A stretch of 64,000 nucleotides of DNA from Candidatus Woesearchaeota archaeon. Lineage in GTDB: Archaea > Nanobdellota > Nanobdellia > Woesearchaeales > GW2011-AR9. The stretch's first letter is position 1; every line of letters begins with the position of its first letter. This document shows, one piece after another, positions 43,024 to 51,310 of this stretch. The notes below the pieces were generated by a model. It was not told the origin of the DNA and ran no database searches. It saw only the letters and a program-made list of their open reading frames with translations. Position numbers and translations under genes: made by a program. The stretch is from the NCBI GenBank assembly GCA_945861715.1, contig CAMAVK010000002.1:260440-324439 (forward strand), given 5' to 3'.

Positions 43024-43692
43024 TTATACTTCTTCTTTTTGTATTTTTGCGCAGACAAAAACAGGATAAAAAAGGGGTCCGAAGGCCAGACGGTAATTTT
43101 CATGCATTAAAGTTATTCCATTAAATGCTTTTTTACATGTATCTTCCTCTTGATCGTCAGCATTTGTTTCTTCTTCTTCTTTTGGTATTTTTATGTATTT
43201 GTTTGTTTCTATGTTCCATGCTTTTAGAAGTTCACTGTTTTGTAGATTGGAGAGTAATGTGCTGATTCTGTTGAAAATATAGTTTATGTCTATGTTATTT
43301 TTGAATTTGACGAGAATTTTGTTGTCGAATTCATATATTATTTCATCGGGTGCTATTGTTGTTGGTGTTGGTATTCGGACGTTCTGTAAAAATGTGGTTG
43401 CAGATTGTTGTGATTTTGCTTGACAAAAGAATACGCCACGACGTTGTGTACTCTCCTTGAGTAATTGAGGGTATATGAAGTCACCGTTTTCTTTTTTTTC
43501 GTGCAGGACGTCAGAGAGTTCTAATGGTTGGAACCCTTCGTCTAGTATCATGGCGTCGTCGAGAATGAAAAATGTGCTATTTCGAAATATGGCAGAACAG
43601 TATACTGTTGGGAGGATGAGTTTAGTTATTTTTTGCTTTCGCTGTGTTAAATGGATTACTTGACGCGTTTGTTTTGTTTTTTTAGTTGACAT
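43024..43692 (-). CDS. Hypothetical protein
   Basis: This 222-aa protein is mostly alpha/beta, with strands such as IIYEFDNKILVKF and an acidic run EEEETNADDQEED near residue 175. No signal peptide, membrane helix or catalytic motif is visible, and I do not recognise a family. It lies just downstream of the Fis-type HTH gene on the same strand. Confidence 0.5.
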   Translation of the reverse strand: MSTKKTKQTRQVIHLTQRKQKITKLILPTVYCSAIFRNSTFFILDDAMILDEGFQPLELSDVLHEKKENGDFIYPQLLKESTQRRGVFFCQAKSQQSATTFLQNVRIPTPTTIAPDEIIYEFDNKILVKFKNNIDINYIFNRISTLLSNLQNSELLKAWNIETNKYIKIPKEEEETNADDQEEDTCKKAFNGITLMHENYRLAFGPLFYPVFVCAKIQKEEV

Positions 43693-43765
43693 TTTTATTG
43701 TTGTTTGTTGGAGTTGAGGCTTTGTTTGAGTTAGCTTTAGGAATCTTTAGGAAGGTGATTTGTTG

Positions 43766-44434
43766 TTATTGTATTTTTTCTAAATTGCGAATTTGTAACT
43801 CCCTTATTTTTCGGTATAATGTCTCTGCTCTGAGGCCAAGGTCTTTAGCAGTATTAGATATGTTGCCATGGTGTTCTTTTATTGCGTGGTTAAAAAACTG
43901 ACGTTCGAATTCATCCTCGGCGTCTTTCCAGGTCATTACTTCTTGAGGCAATATTTGTGCGATATTACGGGATAGTTTTGGTAGCGCATCGTAGAGGAGC
44001 TCCATTTTTTCTGGGTGAATTATTTGTTTGTATTGCTCTAATTTAGATCGTATGGCGGTGTCAACGAAATGCTCTAATTTCTGGTCGTCTAATTCTAAGC
44101 GGTTGCGCATTGTTTCCATGTCAATATCGAGTTCTTTTATGGTGCGATGAATTGATCTTCGGTCCATACCAAGCATTTTAGCTAGTTCGGATACATTACC
44201 AATGTGACGTCTTAGTTCGCGAGTCAAGAATTCTTTTTTAAACGTTTTTTTAGCATCTTTAAAGGGTAGGGTTAATGGTATGTAGAGATGCAAGGCTGGT
44301 TTTGAGAGCTGATCGGTTATGTCTGACTCAATTTGAGGAATTGTGAGACCCCATGTTTTGGACATTGTTTCAAGTACGAGGGGTTGAACTTTTTCTTTGA
44401 TGGTTGATTCTAAATCTCCTCGCTTTTTTTCCAT
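43766..44434 (-). CDS. Regulator with two Fis/NtrC-type helix-turn-helix domains
   Basis: This 222-aa protein contains two copies of the HTH_8 (Fis) fold: LTRELRRHIGNVSELAKMLG with MDRRSIHRTIKEL (about residues 70-105), and FNHAIKEHHGNISNTAKDLG with LRAETLYRKIREL (about 180-216). Each is preceded by a short strand/helix (PFKDAKKTFKKEF, TWKDAEDEFERQF). In bacteria this domain is the DNA-binding end of sigma-54 enhancer-binding proteins; the AAA+ and receiver parts are absent here. It probably binds DNA using both HTHs within one chain. Similar stand-alone proteins occur in DPANN archaea as far as I recall. Confidence 0.8.
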   Translation of the reverse strand: MEKKRGDLESTIKEKVQPLVLETMSKTWGLTIPQIESDITDQLSKPALHLYIPLTLPFKDAKKTFKKEFLTRELRRHIGNVSELAKMLGMDRRSIHRTIKELDIDMETMRNRLELDDQKLEHFVDTAIRSKLEQYKQIIHPEKMELLYDALPKLSRNIAQILPQEVMTWKDAEDEFERQFFNHAIKEHHGNISNTAKDLGLRAETLYRKIRELQIRNLEKIQ

Positions 44435-44479
44435 AAGCCAGTAAAGTGGGTTGGGTTTAAGAATTTGACGAAAATTGTC

Positions 44480-45562
44480 TCAGATTTTATTTAATACATT
44501 ATTATTCAATAGGTTTTTCTTTTTTTCTTTTACTAATTTAATATTTGATTTGAATTGATTCATGAATAATGGCCATGATTCAATTTTTATAACTGCTCCG
44601 CAGGCGTTTGGATGGCCACCTGCATGTCCTTGAACATTCTGCATTGCTAATTGAATGAGTGGTTCTATCGCAAATTGTGCACGTAGACTGGCTTTCATTT
44701 CGTCGTCCTTTTTTCTAGTAATAATAATTACTTTCTTTGGGAACCTTACAGTTAATTCGTTTGCAAGGTTAGTTGTAAATGACCATTTAGAGTCAGAATA
44801 TTCGTAATATAATATGGGTGATCTTGTTACTTGTTTTAATACGTCTTGAAGTATTTCGTTGTATTTTTCGTTGATTCCAGTAAAGCGTCGATGGAGGAAT
44901 TTTCCTTGTGGTGTTGATTCTTCAAATATTTCAGATGGTTCTTTTATTTTCATGAGAACTTTTAAGGCGTCGCGTACGTCTTGTGTTTGTCCTTTAAGTA
45001 TGAAGAAGAAAAATTTTACGAGAAGTCCTGTTTCTGATGTAAACAGTATTTTTGGGAGTGTCGTTTGTTTTTTGAGGAATTGTGGGTACATTTTTGAGAA
45101 TTCTTTAATGTATGGTGGTAAATAATAATCAGCTAAGGCGCCCGCGGTGGCAATCCACAGATATTTTGGGTCTTGAGAAATTTCATATGCCATTGCGGTT
45201 GTTGGATAGTATGCGGCGTTGTCAATAAGTCGAGGATTTATGTAGGTCACTTTTGATCTTATTTTTGGTTCGTGGTGATCCATCCATATTATCGGGCAGC
45301 TGAATGCGTCTAGAAACTCTTGTTCTACTTCGGGGAGATCAAGTATGAATATGGCATCTGGGTGATATTGTTTTATGGTTTGTGCGTGCGATGCGTCTAG
45401 ACGTCTTGAGCCTTTTGGGATGAAATTGCGACCTTCATGGTTGATATGATATAAGACGAGAAATGAACATAATCCATCGGCGTCATCATCATGGATGAAT
45501 AATGGCGTCTTGGCATTTTGGAGTGTAGTTCTTGCGAATGTAATTTGTTCAGGTGTAAGCAT
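44480..45562 (-). CDS. DHH-family phosphoesterase (RecJ-like)
   Basis: This 360-aa protein has the DHH motifs: FIHDDDADGLCSFL (motif I), AIFILDLPEV (II), IWMDHHEP (III, the DHH signature) and ADYY (IV). The DHHA1-like C-terminal domain ends in GHAGGHPNACGA. Relatives include RecJ/GAN nucleases and c-di-nucleotide or oligoribonucleotide phosphodiesterases. The sequence resembles archaeal RecJ-like proteins; the substrate cannot be chosen from sequence alone. It is monocistronic by spacing and followed downstream by the Fis-type gene on the same strand. Confidence 0.85.
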   Translation of the reverse strand: MLTPEQITFARTTLQNAKTPLFIHDDDADGLCSFLVLYHINHEGRNFIPKGSRRLDASHAQTIKQYHPDAIFILDLPEVEQEFLDAFSCPIIWMDHHEPKIRSKVTYINPRLIDNAAYYPTTAMAYEISQDPKYLWIATAGALADYYLPPYIKEFSKMYPQFLKKQTTLPKILFTSETGLLVKFFFFILKGQTQDVRDALKVLMKIKEPSEIFEESTPQGKFLHRRFTGINEKYNEILQDVLKQVTRSPILYYEYSDSKWSFTTNLANELTVRFPKKVIIITRKKDDEMKASLRAQFAIEPLIQLAMQNVQGHAGGHPNACGAVIKIESWPLFMNQFKSNIKLVKEKKKNLLNNNVLNKI

Positions 45563-45709
45563 GTGGGGGATATTTAGGTTGTAGACTTTTAAAGGCTTGT
45601 GTTTTGATTTCTATTTTACGGGGTTTTCGCTGTGTTTTGGAAGGTTCGTTTTTTGTTATTTTGGATATGAAAAGAAATCTTTTTAAATATGGAACGTCTT
45701 TGTTCATTT

Positions 45710-46222
45710 ATGTCAGAAATCAAAGGAGAAATGTGTCATTTTTGTGGGGAAAAGAAGTTATCTCTTCGTGAAGAGGATATTAACATTCCTTATTTTGGAA
45801 AAGTTTTTGTTTTGACAATGGAATGTCTTGGTTGTGGTTATCGAAAAGCTGATGTTGAACCTGCTGAGAAGAAAGAGCCTTGCAAATATGTATTTGAAGT
45901 AACTTGCGAAGCGGATTTATCTGTTAAATTGGTGAAGTCTGGTGACGCTACCGTTAAAATTCCTCATATAATTACTATTGAACCCGGTCCTGCTTCGGAA
46001 GGGTTTGTTACAAATGTTGAAGGTTTGCTTGAGCGGGTTCGTAAGATGGTTGAGTCCTCAATTGATGGTGAAGAAGACGATACTATCAAGAAAAAAGGTA
46101 AAACTATGTTGAAAAAGTTGACAAATGTTATGCTTGGTCGTGAGTCTCTCAAAATTATTATTGAAGATCCAACTGGGCATAGTGTTGTTGTATCGGACAA
46201 AGCAGTGAAGAGTAAGATTTAG
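45710..46222 (+). CDS. ZPR1-type zinc-finger protein
   Basis: This 170-aa protein has one ZPR1 zinc finger: MCHFCGEKKL and MECLGCGYRKADV give a C4 site with about 30 residues between knuckles, followed by the beta-rich ZPR1 domain with a helical insert (EGLLERVRKMVESSID). Eukaryotic ZPR1 chaperones eEF1A; archaeal forms have a single copy, and the same role is inferred. I prefer ATG 45710 over 45689 because TTTTTAAAT lies at about 45678-45686, giving leaderless spacing to 45710 and overlapping the longer start. Confidence 0.85.
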   Translation: MSEIKGEMCHFCGEKKLSLREEDINIPYFGKVFVLTMECLGCGYRKADVEPAEKKEPCKYVFEVTCEADLSVKLVKSGDATVKIPHIITIEPGPASEGFVTNVEGLLERVRKMVESSIDGEEDDTIKKKGKTMLKKLTNVMLGRESLKIIIEDPTGHSVVVSDKAVKSKI

Positions 46223-46260
46223 TTCGTTGTCGTTTTCTATTGACTAACTTGTGTTATTTT

Positions 46261-46650
46261 TTAAGGGTGGTCTGATGTATAGAAGCTGCTTTCCCAATAT
46301 TTCTTCATAGGGGTTCCGAGGGGATCGAATAGTTCTTGACAATTAACTTTTGTTACTATTCGTCCTTTTTTAAAAAGTTCAGGAGTGTTATTTGTGATTA
46401 ATTGGCTCCATTGGCCATTTTGTCGGAGATAGTCAAAGGTTCCATCATAGTTTTGATCGATTAATTCTGTGTCAGGTTGTAGGCTAGAACCCTTGTATGA
46501 ACGGTAATAATGAAAAATTCCGTTTTCACTTTCACATATTGTTTCTATAATTAGTTCGGGTGTATGTTTTATTTCTTTTGTGATTTGTTGTGCAGAACAT
46601 GAGGTTACCAGTGCTGCGATTGAGAATACGGATGAAAATATCTTGTTCAT
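46261..46650 (-). CDS. Small secreted lipoprotein
   Basis: The 129-aa product starts MNKIFSSVFSIAALVTSC; the lipobox LVTSC predicts lipid attachment at Cys18. The mature part has DQNYDGTFDYLRQ, a short repeat-like motif seen in EF-hand or FG-GAP-like lipoproteins, and two further Cys residues. Function is unknown. I chose ATG 46650 because the longer frame (46710) lacks a signal peptide at its start, and because TTATAAAG (about 46674-46681) lies at leaderless distance. Confidence 0.6.
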   Translation of the reverse strand: MNKIFSSVFSIAALVTSCSAQQITKEIKHTPELIIETICESENGIFHYYRSYKGSSLQPDTELIDQNYDGTFDYLRQNGQWSQLITNNTPELFKKGRIVTKVNCQELFDPLGTPMKKYWESSFYTSDHP

Positions 46651-46706
46651 TGATTTTGTAGTTATAAGATGTGCTTTATAATTATTTTGACACTGAAGAG
46701 AACATT

Positions 46707-46935
46707 GCATAATTTATATACGCATGGCAAAGTGAAGAAAGATTGTTATCTTTCTGCACATGAAATCTCTGGATTTTCTTGTTATCAAAGCGCACTTTGC
46801 AACTGCCCAGTTTAATTTTATTTTTGCACCTCGTGGTGCAATTAAATTATGACATACTGCTTCACAAGAAAGGATATTCTTCCTTTCTGTGCACAAATAA
46901 GGTCGCTGCTTTATTTTGTGTTTGCAAAGTGCTCT
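46707..46935. ncRNA. Structured RNA candidate with nested inverted repeats
   Basis: This 330-bp intergenic stretch lacks a good gene but folds well. AGAAAGAT pairs with ATCTTTCT (46736-46755), AGAAAGGA with TCCTTTCT (46867-46888), and TTTGCACC with GGTGCAA (around 46825-46841). An 11-bp helix GCACTTTGCAA (46792-46802) pairs with TTGCAAAGTGC (46922-46932), closing the last two hairpins into a branched structure. TTTATATA at 46713-46720 could be a plus-strand promoter. The strand is uncertain, and it does not match SRP or RNase P RNA by eye. Confidence 0.45.
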
Positions 46936-46981
46936 GAAGAAATTTATGTGAATTAAGTAATTATTAAAGAAAAGTCAATAT

Positions 46982-47374
46982 TTATAGTTTGTCTTCAGCT
47001 TCTTCTTTTATAGTTTTGAAAGCTTGACCCAAGTCAATCATGTATTTGCCTTCGTCAATTTTTATGATCAGTGGATCCTTTTTGAAGAGGTGAACTAAAT
47101 CAAGTTCATATTTCCCTGGTCCTACAACTCTTATGGATTCGAATTCGAGGATAACTGGTCTGTCTGCATCAACATCCATATGAAGGACTTCTTTTACATC
47201 GTGCTCCATCTGAATTTTTTCATCATCGGAAAGGTTTGAGGCTACTTCTTTTGCTTCTTTTATGTGTTCACGTTTGACGAAGAAGAATAATCTACACCCA
47301 CAGGGACAGCCTTTTAATATTTCTTCTGAACCATCAGGATAGAATTTGTTACAGCGAACACATTGGTGGGGCAT
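46982..47374 (-). CDS. OapC/ArvC-like zinc-ribbon protein (DUF2072)
   Basis: This 130-aa archaeal protein has a zinc ribbon at the N-terminus (HQCVRCNKFYP, then GCPCGCRLFFFV) and a C-terminal domain with DRPVILEFESIRVVGPGKYELDL. It matches the DUF2072 (OapC/ArvC) family. The gene order Era-like GTPase, DUF2073, DUF2072 is conserved across archaea, and the three probably act together; biochemical function is not established. It lies 6 bp after DUF2073 with its own short ribosome site. Confidence 0.85.
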   Translation of the reverse strand: MPHQCVRCNKFYPDGSEEILKGCPCGCRLFFFVKREHIKEAKEVASNLSDDEKIQMEHDVKEVLHMDVDADRPVILEFESIRVVGPGKYELDLVHLFKKDPLIIKIDEGKYMIDLGQAFKTIKEEAEDKL

Positions 47375-47380
47375 TTTGTT

Positions 47381-47791
47381 TTACCTTTTTCTTTGTTGAT
47401 TTTGTTGAGTTATTTGAAGAAGTGATGCTTCTTTTGTTAGAAGTTCAATTTTGTCAGGATTTTTTTCAATCTTTTTCACAATTGATGCTGGTCCTATAAT
47501 AGTGAGGCCTTGGCGATTTCCAAGCAATATACTTGTTACGACATCTTTAACTTTTGTTAATGCGTCTTTACTACCTTTTTCAGGATAGATGACACTTAAC
47601 TCGATGCCTTTGAAGCGGGGACCAATTTCACCCATGGTCATGGCGATGAGTTCGCATTCTTCTTCTTTTTTTAGCCGACCTTCCATTATTACGATGCGGT
47701 TGTCTTTTACAATGTTAAGAAGTTTGTTTATGCGTTTAGCAGAGGGTAGCTCTACAATGTCTTGATATGGAACAAACTGAAATGTGACCAT
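47381..47791 (-). CDS. OapB/ArvB-like protein (DUF2073)
   Basis: This 136-aa protein contains DNRIVIMEGRLKKEEECELIA and FKGIELSVIYPE, matching the DUF2073 (OapB/ArvB) family, a KOW/SH3-like small protein found in archaea beside an Era-like GTPase. A bacterial relative, OapB, binds OLE RNA, so RNA binding is plausible but inferred. The C-terminal tail is Gln-rich. Confidence 0.85.
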   Translation of the reverse strand: MVTFQFVPYQDIVELPSAKRINKLLNIVKDNRIVIMEGRLKKEEECELIAMTMGEIGPRFKGIELSVIYPEKGSKDALTKVKDVVTSILLGNRQGLTIIGPASIVKKIEKNPDKIELLTKEASLLQITQQNQQRKR

Positions 47792-47897
47792 GCTCTACCT
47801 CTTTTTTCTGATATATATTATGGAATGTTTTTATTCGAGTATTTATGTGTTACTATTTTCAATATTGGGTGTTCTTTGACGTGAAATTGTTTTTTAT

Positions 47898-48536
47898 TTA
47901 TTTTACAAGGTTAAATAATTGTTCATAAAAGTCTTCAATATTTTTCCCATACTTAGCTGATATACCAACGACAGGATATTGTGGAAATGCTGCTTTAATG
48001 ACGTCGATATTTGCTTTACGTAAATCAACTTTATTTGCTACTATAAGAACGGGGATTTTCCGAGCTTGAAGGTTTCCCATTATTGTTATGTTTACTTGAC
48101 TGTAGGGGTCAGTTGTTCCATCTAGGACGACAACAACTGCATCCATGTTGTCTAACCATTTTATTGAATCGATAACTCCTTTCGTTGCTTCTTTTGCACG
48201 TTTTTTAGCGTCAAGTTTGTTTAAGCCTTTTCTCAAGAAGTCTTCGTAATCAATTTTTGTTGCAATTCCTGGGGTGTCAACGAGTGAGAAGGTAAGTTCT
48301 TTATTTTTTTTATTTTTTATTGTTACTTGTTCTTTAATAGTTATTTCTCGTGTTTCGTGTGCTACATGTGATACGGTGGACATTTCTTCGCCTAGCCAGT
48401 CCATGCATATGCGGTTTGCTAATGTTGATTTCCCTCCATTTGGAGGACCGTATAGACCTAGCTTTAATTGAGAACGTTTTGCGAACGGATTAAGATTAAG
48501 CTTGCTTAATATATTGCTCCAGAATGATCCGGCCAT
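47898..48536 (-). CDS. Era-like GTP-binding protein
   Basis: This 212-aa GTPase has G1 GPPNGGKST, G3 DTPG, G4 NKVD and G5 SAKYG in order. A short N-terminal helix FWSNILSKLNLNPF precedes the domain. It belongs to the archaeal Era-like clade encoded with DUF2073 and DUF2072; lack of a KH domain separates it from bacterial Era. The start MAGSFW (48536) has AGAGGTGT 10 nt upstream; an ATG 12 nt earlier is less likely. Confidence 0.9.
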   Translation of the reverse strand: MAGSFWSNILSKLNLNPFAKRSQLKLGLYGPPNGGKSTLANRICMDWLGEEMSTVSHVAHETREITIKEQVTIKNKKNKELTFSLVDTPGIATKIDYEDFLRKGLNKLDAKKRAKEATKGVIDSIKWLDNMDAVVVVLDGTTDPYSQVNITIMGNLQARKIPVLIVANKVDLRKANIDVIKAAFPQYPVVGISAKYGKNIEDFYEQLFNLVK

Positions 48537-48655
48537 ATGAGAGTACACCTCTTTGAATTGAAATGGTAAGAAGCTTGGTTCTTAAAGTTTTTGGTGGTGG
48601 AGATGAGGGATATGACTAGGATCGATTAAATAGAGTTGGATTTAATCTTGAAAAG

Positions 48656-48799
48656 ATGGAACTATTTTGGATAGAAAACAAGCAACGTCTTGTTTTCATG
48701 CTCCTTGCAGCTAAATTTGGTTGGGATTTTTGCTTATTGAGACCACAAGCTTTATTATTGCTCGGGTTGTTATTCGGTTTATGGGTGAGCGGTATTTAG
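48656..48799 (+). CDS. Small hydrophobic protein, leaderless, coupled to the next gene
   Basis: This 47-codon open frame was found by hand. The ATG lies 23 bp after GATTAAATAG (48624-48633), the spacing seen for leaderless starts here. The product is MELFWIENKQRLVFMLL followed by a Leu-rich C-terminal stretch (LLLLGLLFGLW), so it is probably a single- or double-span membrane peptide. Its end overlaps the start of the next gene (48781) by 19 bp, implying translational coupling. There is no homology to judge by, so it is tentative. Confidence 0.45.
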   Translation: MELFWIENKQRLVFMLLAAKFGWDFCLLRPQALLLLGLLFGLWVSGI

Positions 48800-49293
48800 T
48801 TATTGATCGGCTTAAATTAAGTTATGAAGGACTCTTTAATTCTGCTGAAGTGTATAATATTATTGCGGCCTTTTTTTATGAAAAAGGGTGGGATTGGTAT
48901 GAGAAGTTTAATGAGGAACAGGTAACATCGCAGGGGAAACAGATTAAGATGGTGTTTGCACCGTGGAAGAGTGCGAGTGATTATTATAAAATTTCAATTC
49001 AGATTCGCCTTAATATGACTGATGTGCGTGATGTTGAAGTTGAAGTGGATGGGAAGTCGGTTAAGGTGAATCATGGTGTTGTCCATATAATGTTTGATGG
49101 ATATGTTATTTCGGATAGAAAAGATAAGTGGTCCAGTACACCCTTGTTGTGGTTTGTATCTGTTTTGATGGATAAATACTTTTTTAGACAACATTACGCA
49201 AAATTTGAGACATGGGTTAAAAGTGATGTCGACGATTTACATAACAAACTTAAAACGTACTTTAATATGTTTAAATATAATTATCATCAATGA
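48781..49293 (+). CDS. Hypothetical protein, first of a tandem paralogue pair
   Basis: The 170-aa product starts MGERYLVIDRLKLSYEGLF, aligning with MGENTLVINHRELNYKGIF of the next gene. Shared later motifs are GVVHIMFDGYV / GSVHIIFDGWV, a following W-rich stretch, and DKYFFRQ / NKYVYRW. It is alpha/beta with amphipathic helices and no catalytic signature. The family appears in archaeal genomes as a conserved hypothetical, without known function. I chose ATG 48781 over the open frame's upstream start because of this alignment. Confidence 0.65.
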   Translation: MGERYLVIDRLKLSYEGLFNSAEVYNIIAAFFYEKGWDWYEKFNEEQVTSQGKQIKMVFAPWKSASDYYKISIQIRLNMTDVRDVEVEVDGKSVKVNHGVVHIMFDGYVISDRKDKWSSTPLLWFVSVLMDKYFFRQHYAKFETWVKSDVDDLHNKLKTYFNMFKYNYHQ

Positions 49294-49347
49294 GTTGAGG
49301 TCTATGAAACTTTTGTGTTTGTTAGAATTATATAAGGTGAAGGTCAA

Positions 49348-49950
49348 TTGGGAGAAAATACACTTGTTATTAATCATCGGGAATTGAACTATAAGGGGAT
49401 TTTTAGATCAGAAGATATTTTTCAATTGGTTAATAAGGTTCTTGCTGATAAGGGGTATTCTAAGAATGAAAAAAGGTCTGAGGAAATTAATACAGATGAA
49501 GGTCGTCGGTTTTTAGTAGAACTTCGACCATCGAAAGTGAAAGCGACCTATTTGAAATTGGAGATGAGGATGAGAATAAGTTTAGATAATGTTACTTCAG
49601 TTGTTGAGGAGCGTGTTGGCGGAAAACAACGTTTTGAGCTAGGTAGTGTTCATATTATTTTTGATGGATGGGTTAAGACTGATTATCAGAATCGATGGAC
49701 ACAGAACCCGTATACATTCTTTTTTAAGGCGTGGATTAACAAGTATGTTTATCGTTGGAAATTGGATGATGGGTATGCAAACGAAATATTTTCAGATACG
49801 GCGTTTATGTATGGGCAGCTTCGGTCATTGTTTGATTCATATGCTCCAAAGACGGCTTATAAAGGAAATGAGAAAGATGTTATGGGTAGTGTTCTAAAGG
49901 ATGTGGAAAAAGAAGTTGAGTTAGCTCGTCATGAGAAAAATTCAATTTAA
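49348..49950 (+). CDS. Hypothetical protein, second of the tandem paralogue pair
   Basis: This 200-aa paralogue of the 48781 product is about 30-35% identical by eye over the first 160 residues, and it has an additional charged C-terminal helix (KDVMGSVLKDVEKEVELARH). The start is TTG 49348, supported by GGTGAAGG 6-13 nt upstream and by the conserved MGE N-terminus. Function is unknown. The pair may form a heterodimer. Confidence 0.65.
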   Translation: MGENTLVINHRELNYKGIFRSEDIFQLVNKVLADKGYSKNEKRSEEINTDEGRRFLVELRPSKVKATYLKLEMRMRISLDNVTSVVEERVGGKQRFELGSVHIIFDGWVKTDYQNRWTQNPYTFFFKAWINKYVYRWKLDDGYANEIFSDTAFMYGQLRSLFDSYAPKTAYKGNEKDVMGSVLKDVEKEVELARHEKNSI

Positions 49951-49958
49951 CGTTGAGA

Positions 49959-51170
49959 TTATTGTCGCTGGTATCGTTTTAGATCATTGGTGCTTATTTG
50001 TCCTGGTGTGATGATTCCTGTTGGTCTTGGAGCTGGTTGTTGTTGGTTTGGTTGCGGTGGTCTTGGTTCTTGTCCGGGCAGGATGATTTTTGATGATGGT
50101 GCACCTGTTTGTTGAATTGGAGGTAGATTGAGGCCATAGTTTGATGATTGGTTGATTTGAATATTTCTATATCTTACATTTGGTCCGTCTACTTCCATGA
50201 GGCCACATTGATTCATGTCGAGGCAGCCACTGTTCCATAGTAGGTTGTTTGTCCATTCGTTTTGCTTTAGAGGTTGGTCGTCAGTTGTGTGTGATCGGTG
50301 TCCTGCTTCGTGGATGTGGCCATTGATTGCTCTTGTAATGCCGTGTTTTTGGTAGAAATCTCGGAGATCTTCATTTCCTACATTGTCAATTTGAAGTTGG
50401 ATGCCATTTTGAAGTGCGATTTGATATATTTCTTCTCGTGTTGGATCACGATTGGCTTGTTTTCGGACGTGGTCTATGATTTGTCTTTCAAGAACTATGC
50501 CTGGAATAATTGCGCCGTTCTGTTGACGGCCAAAGTAGGCAACGTCCACTCCGTATTGCTTGTTATTTGATTTACTTGGAACGTGACAGATAGCGATGGT
50601 TTTTGCACCATCTCGAATATATTTTGCGAGGTCGTTTGGGTTGATAATGTAGCGCTGCTGCGATTGGCCGGGATGCATCAAGTTGAGAAGTTCATCAGTG
50701 AGGTCATCTAAACCGATTCCAATTGGTCGTGTCTGTTTTTGTATTGGATCTGGGACTAGGAAATATGGTCCTGAGGGTAGTTCAGTGGTAATTTGGAACT
50801 CTCCAGTGTTTAAGGAGTCAGAACCGGGGATGAAAAGGAGGTCGTGATTATCTCCTTGGAGGAAGGGTTGGTCAATGGTAAAGTGTAGATTTCCATATTG
50901 TTTTTGTAGTTCTCTTATTACTGGAAGGATTGTTGCCATGCGTTCGTGGCTGCCTGGTTGGAAGTAGAAATCGATACCCGTTTTTGCTAGAGTTTGTATT
51001 GTGGTACGTAAATTGTTTTGAGATTGTCGAATGGATTTTGTTTCATCGACTGCGTCGCCATTAAAAATAAGTTTTTGTGCGCCATTAGCTATGAGGGCGT
51101 CTACTGCAGTAGCTACGTGTTCTGGGTGTTCGTGTACATCTGAAATTATACCATAGATTGTTGATGCCAT
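49959..51170 (-). CDS. Metallophosphoesterase with Pro/Gln-rich tail
   Basis: This 403-aa calcineurin-like phosphoesterase carries GIISDVHEHPEH (DxH), LIFNGDAVDE (GDxxD), FQPGSHER (the GNHE position with Ser for Asn), AICHVPS and INGHIHEAGH (GHxH). All metal ligands of the bimetal site can be assigned except that Asn is replaced by Ser, which may alter activity. Residues about 350-403 are Pro/Gln-rich and probably disordered. I start it at MASTIYG (51170); the longer frame to 51239 runs through a TATA box (51199-51207). An inverted repeat lies upstream. Confidence 0.8.
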   Translation of the reverse strand: MASTIYGIISDVHEHPEHVATAVDALIANGAQKLIFNGDAVDETKSIRQSQNNLRTTIQTLAKTGIDFYFQPGSHERMATILPVIRELQKQYGNLHFTIDQPFLQGDNHDLLFIPGSDSLNTGEFQITTELPSGPYFLVPDPIQKQTRPIGIGLDDLTDELLNLMHPGQSQQRYIINPNDLAKYIRDGAKTIAICHVPSKSNNKQYGVDVAYFGRQQNGAIIPGIVLERQIIDHVRKQANRDPTREEIYQIALQNGIQLQIDNVGNEDLRDFYQKHGITRAINGHIHEAGHRSHTTDDQPLKQNEWTNNLLWNSGCLDMNQCGLMEVDGPNVRYRNIQINQSSNYGLNLPPIQQTGAPSSKIILPGQEPRPPQPNQQQPAPRPTGIITPGQISTNDLKRYQRQ

Positions 51171-51198
51171 CTCTTTTAGGCTTATTTTGTGAGAGAAG

Positions 51199-51238
51199 TA
51201 TTTAAAGATTGCGGTTAATTTGTCACTTACCAGTGACA
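51199..51238 (-). promoter_or_regulatory. TATA box plus TGTCACT-N4-AGTGACA inverted repeat
   Basis: CTTTAAATA (51199-51207) lies about 30 bp before ATG 51170. The perfect 7-bp inverted repeat TGTCACT-tacc-AGTGACA (51221-51238) is 13 bp further upstream and matches the repeat before the L,D-transpeptidase gene. Confidence 0.6.
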
Positions 51239-51310
51239 TTCAATTTATTTTTATAGGGCTATTTGTGTTGATGTGGGATTTGAAGAATGTGGTACTAATA
51301 AGGATTAGAT

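Noticed and set aside
46714-46896. 60-codon minus-strand frame in the structured-RNA region
   Set aside because: Its coding sequence is made of the inverted-repeat arms; no ribosome site and no family match.
49304-49387. 27-codon frame between the tandem paralogues
   Set aside because: It is very short, overlaps the better-supported TTG start of the next gene and has no TATA box at leaderless distance.
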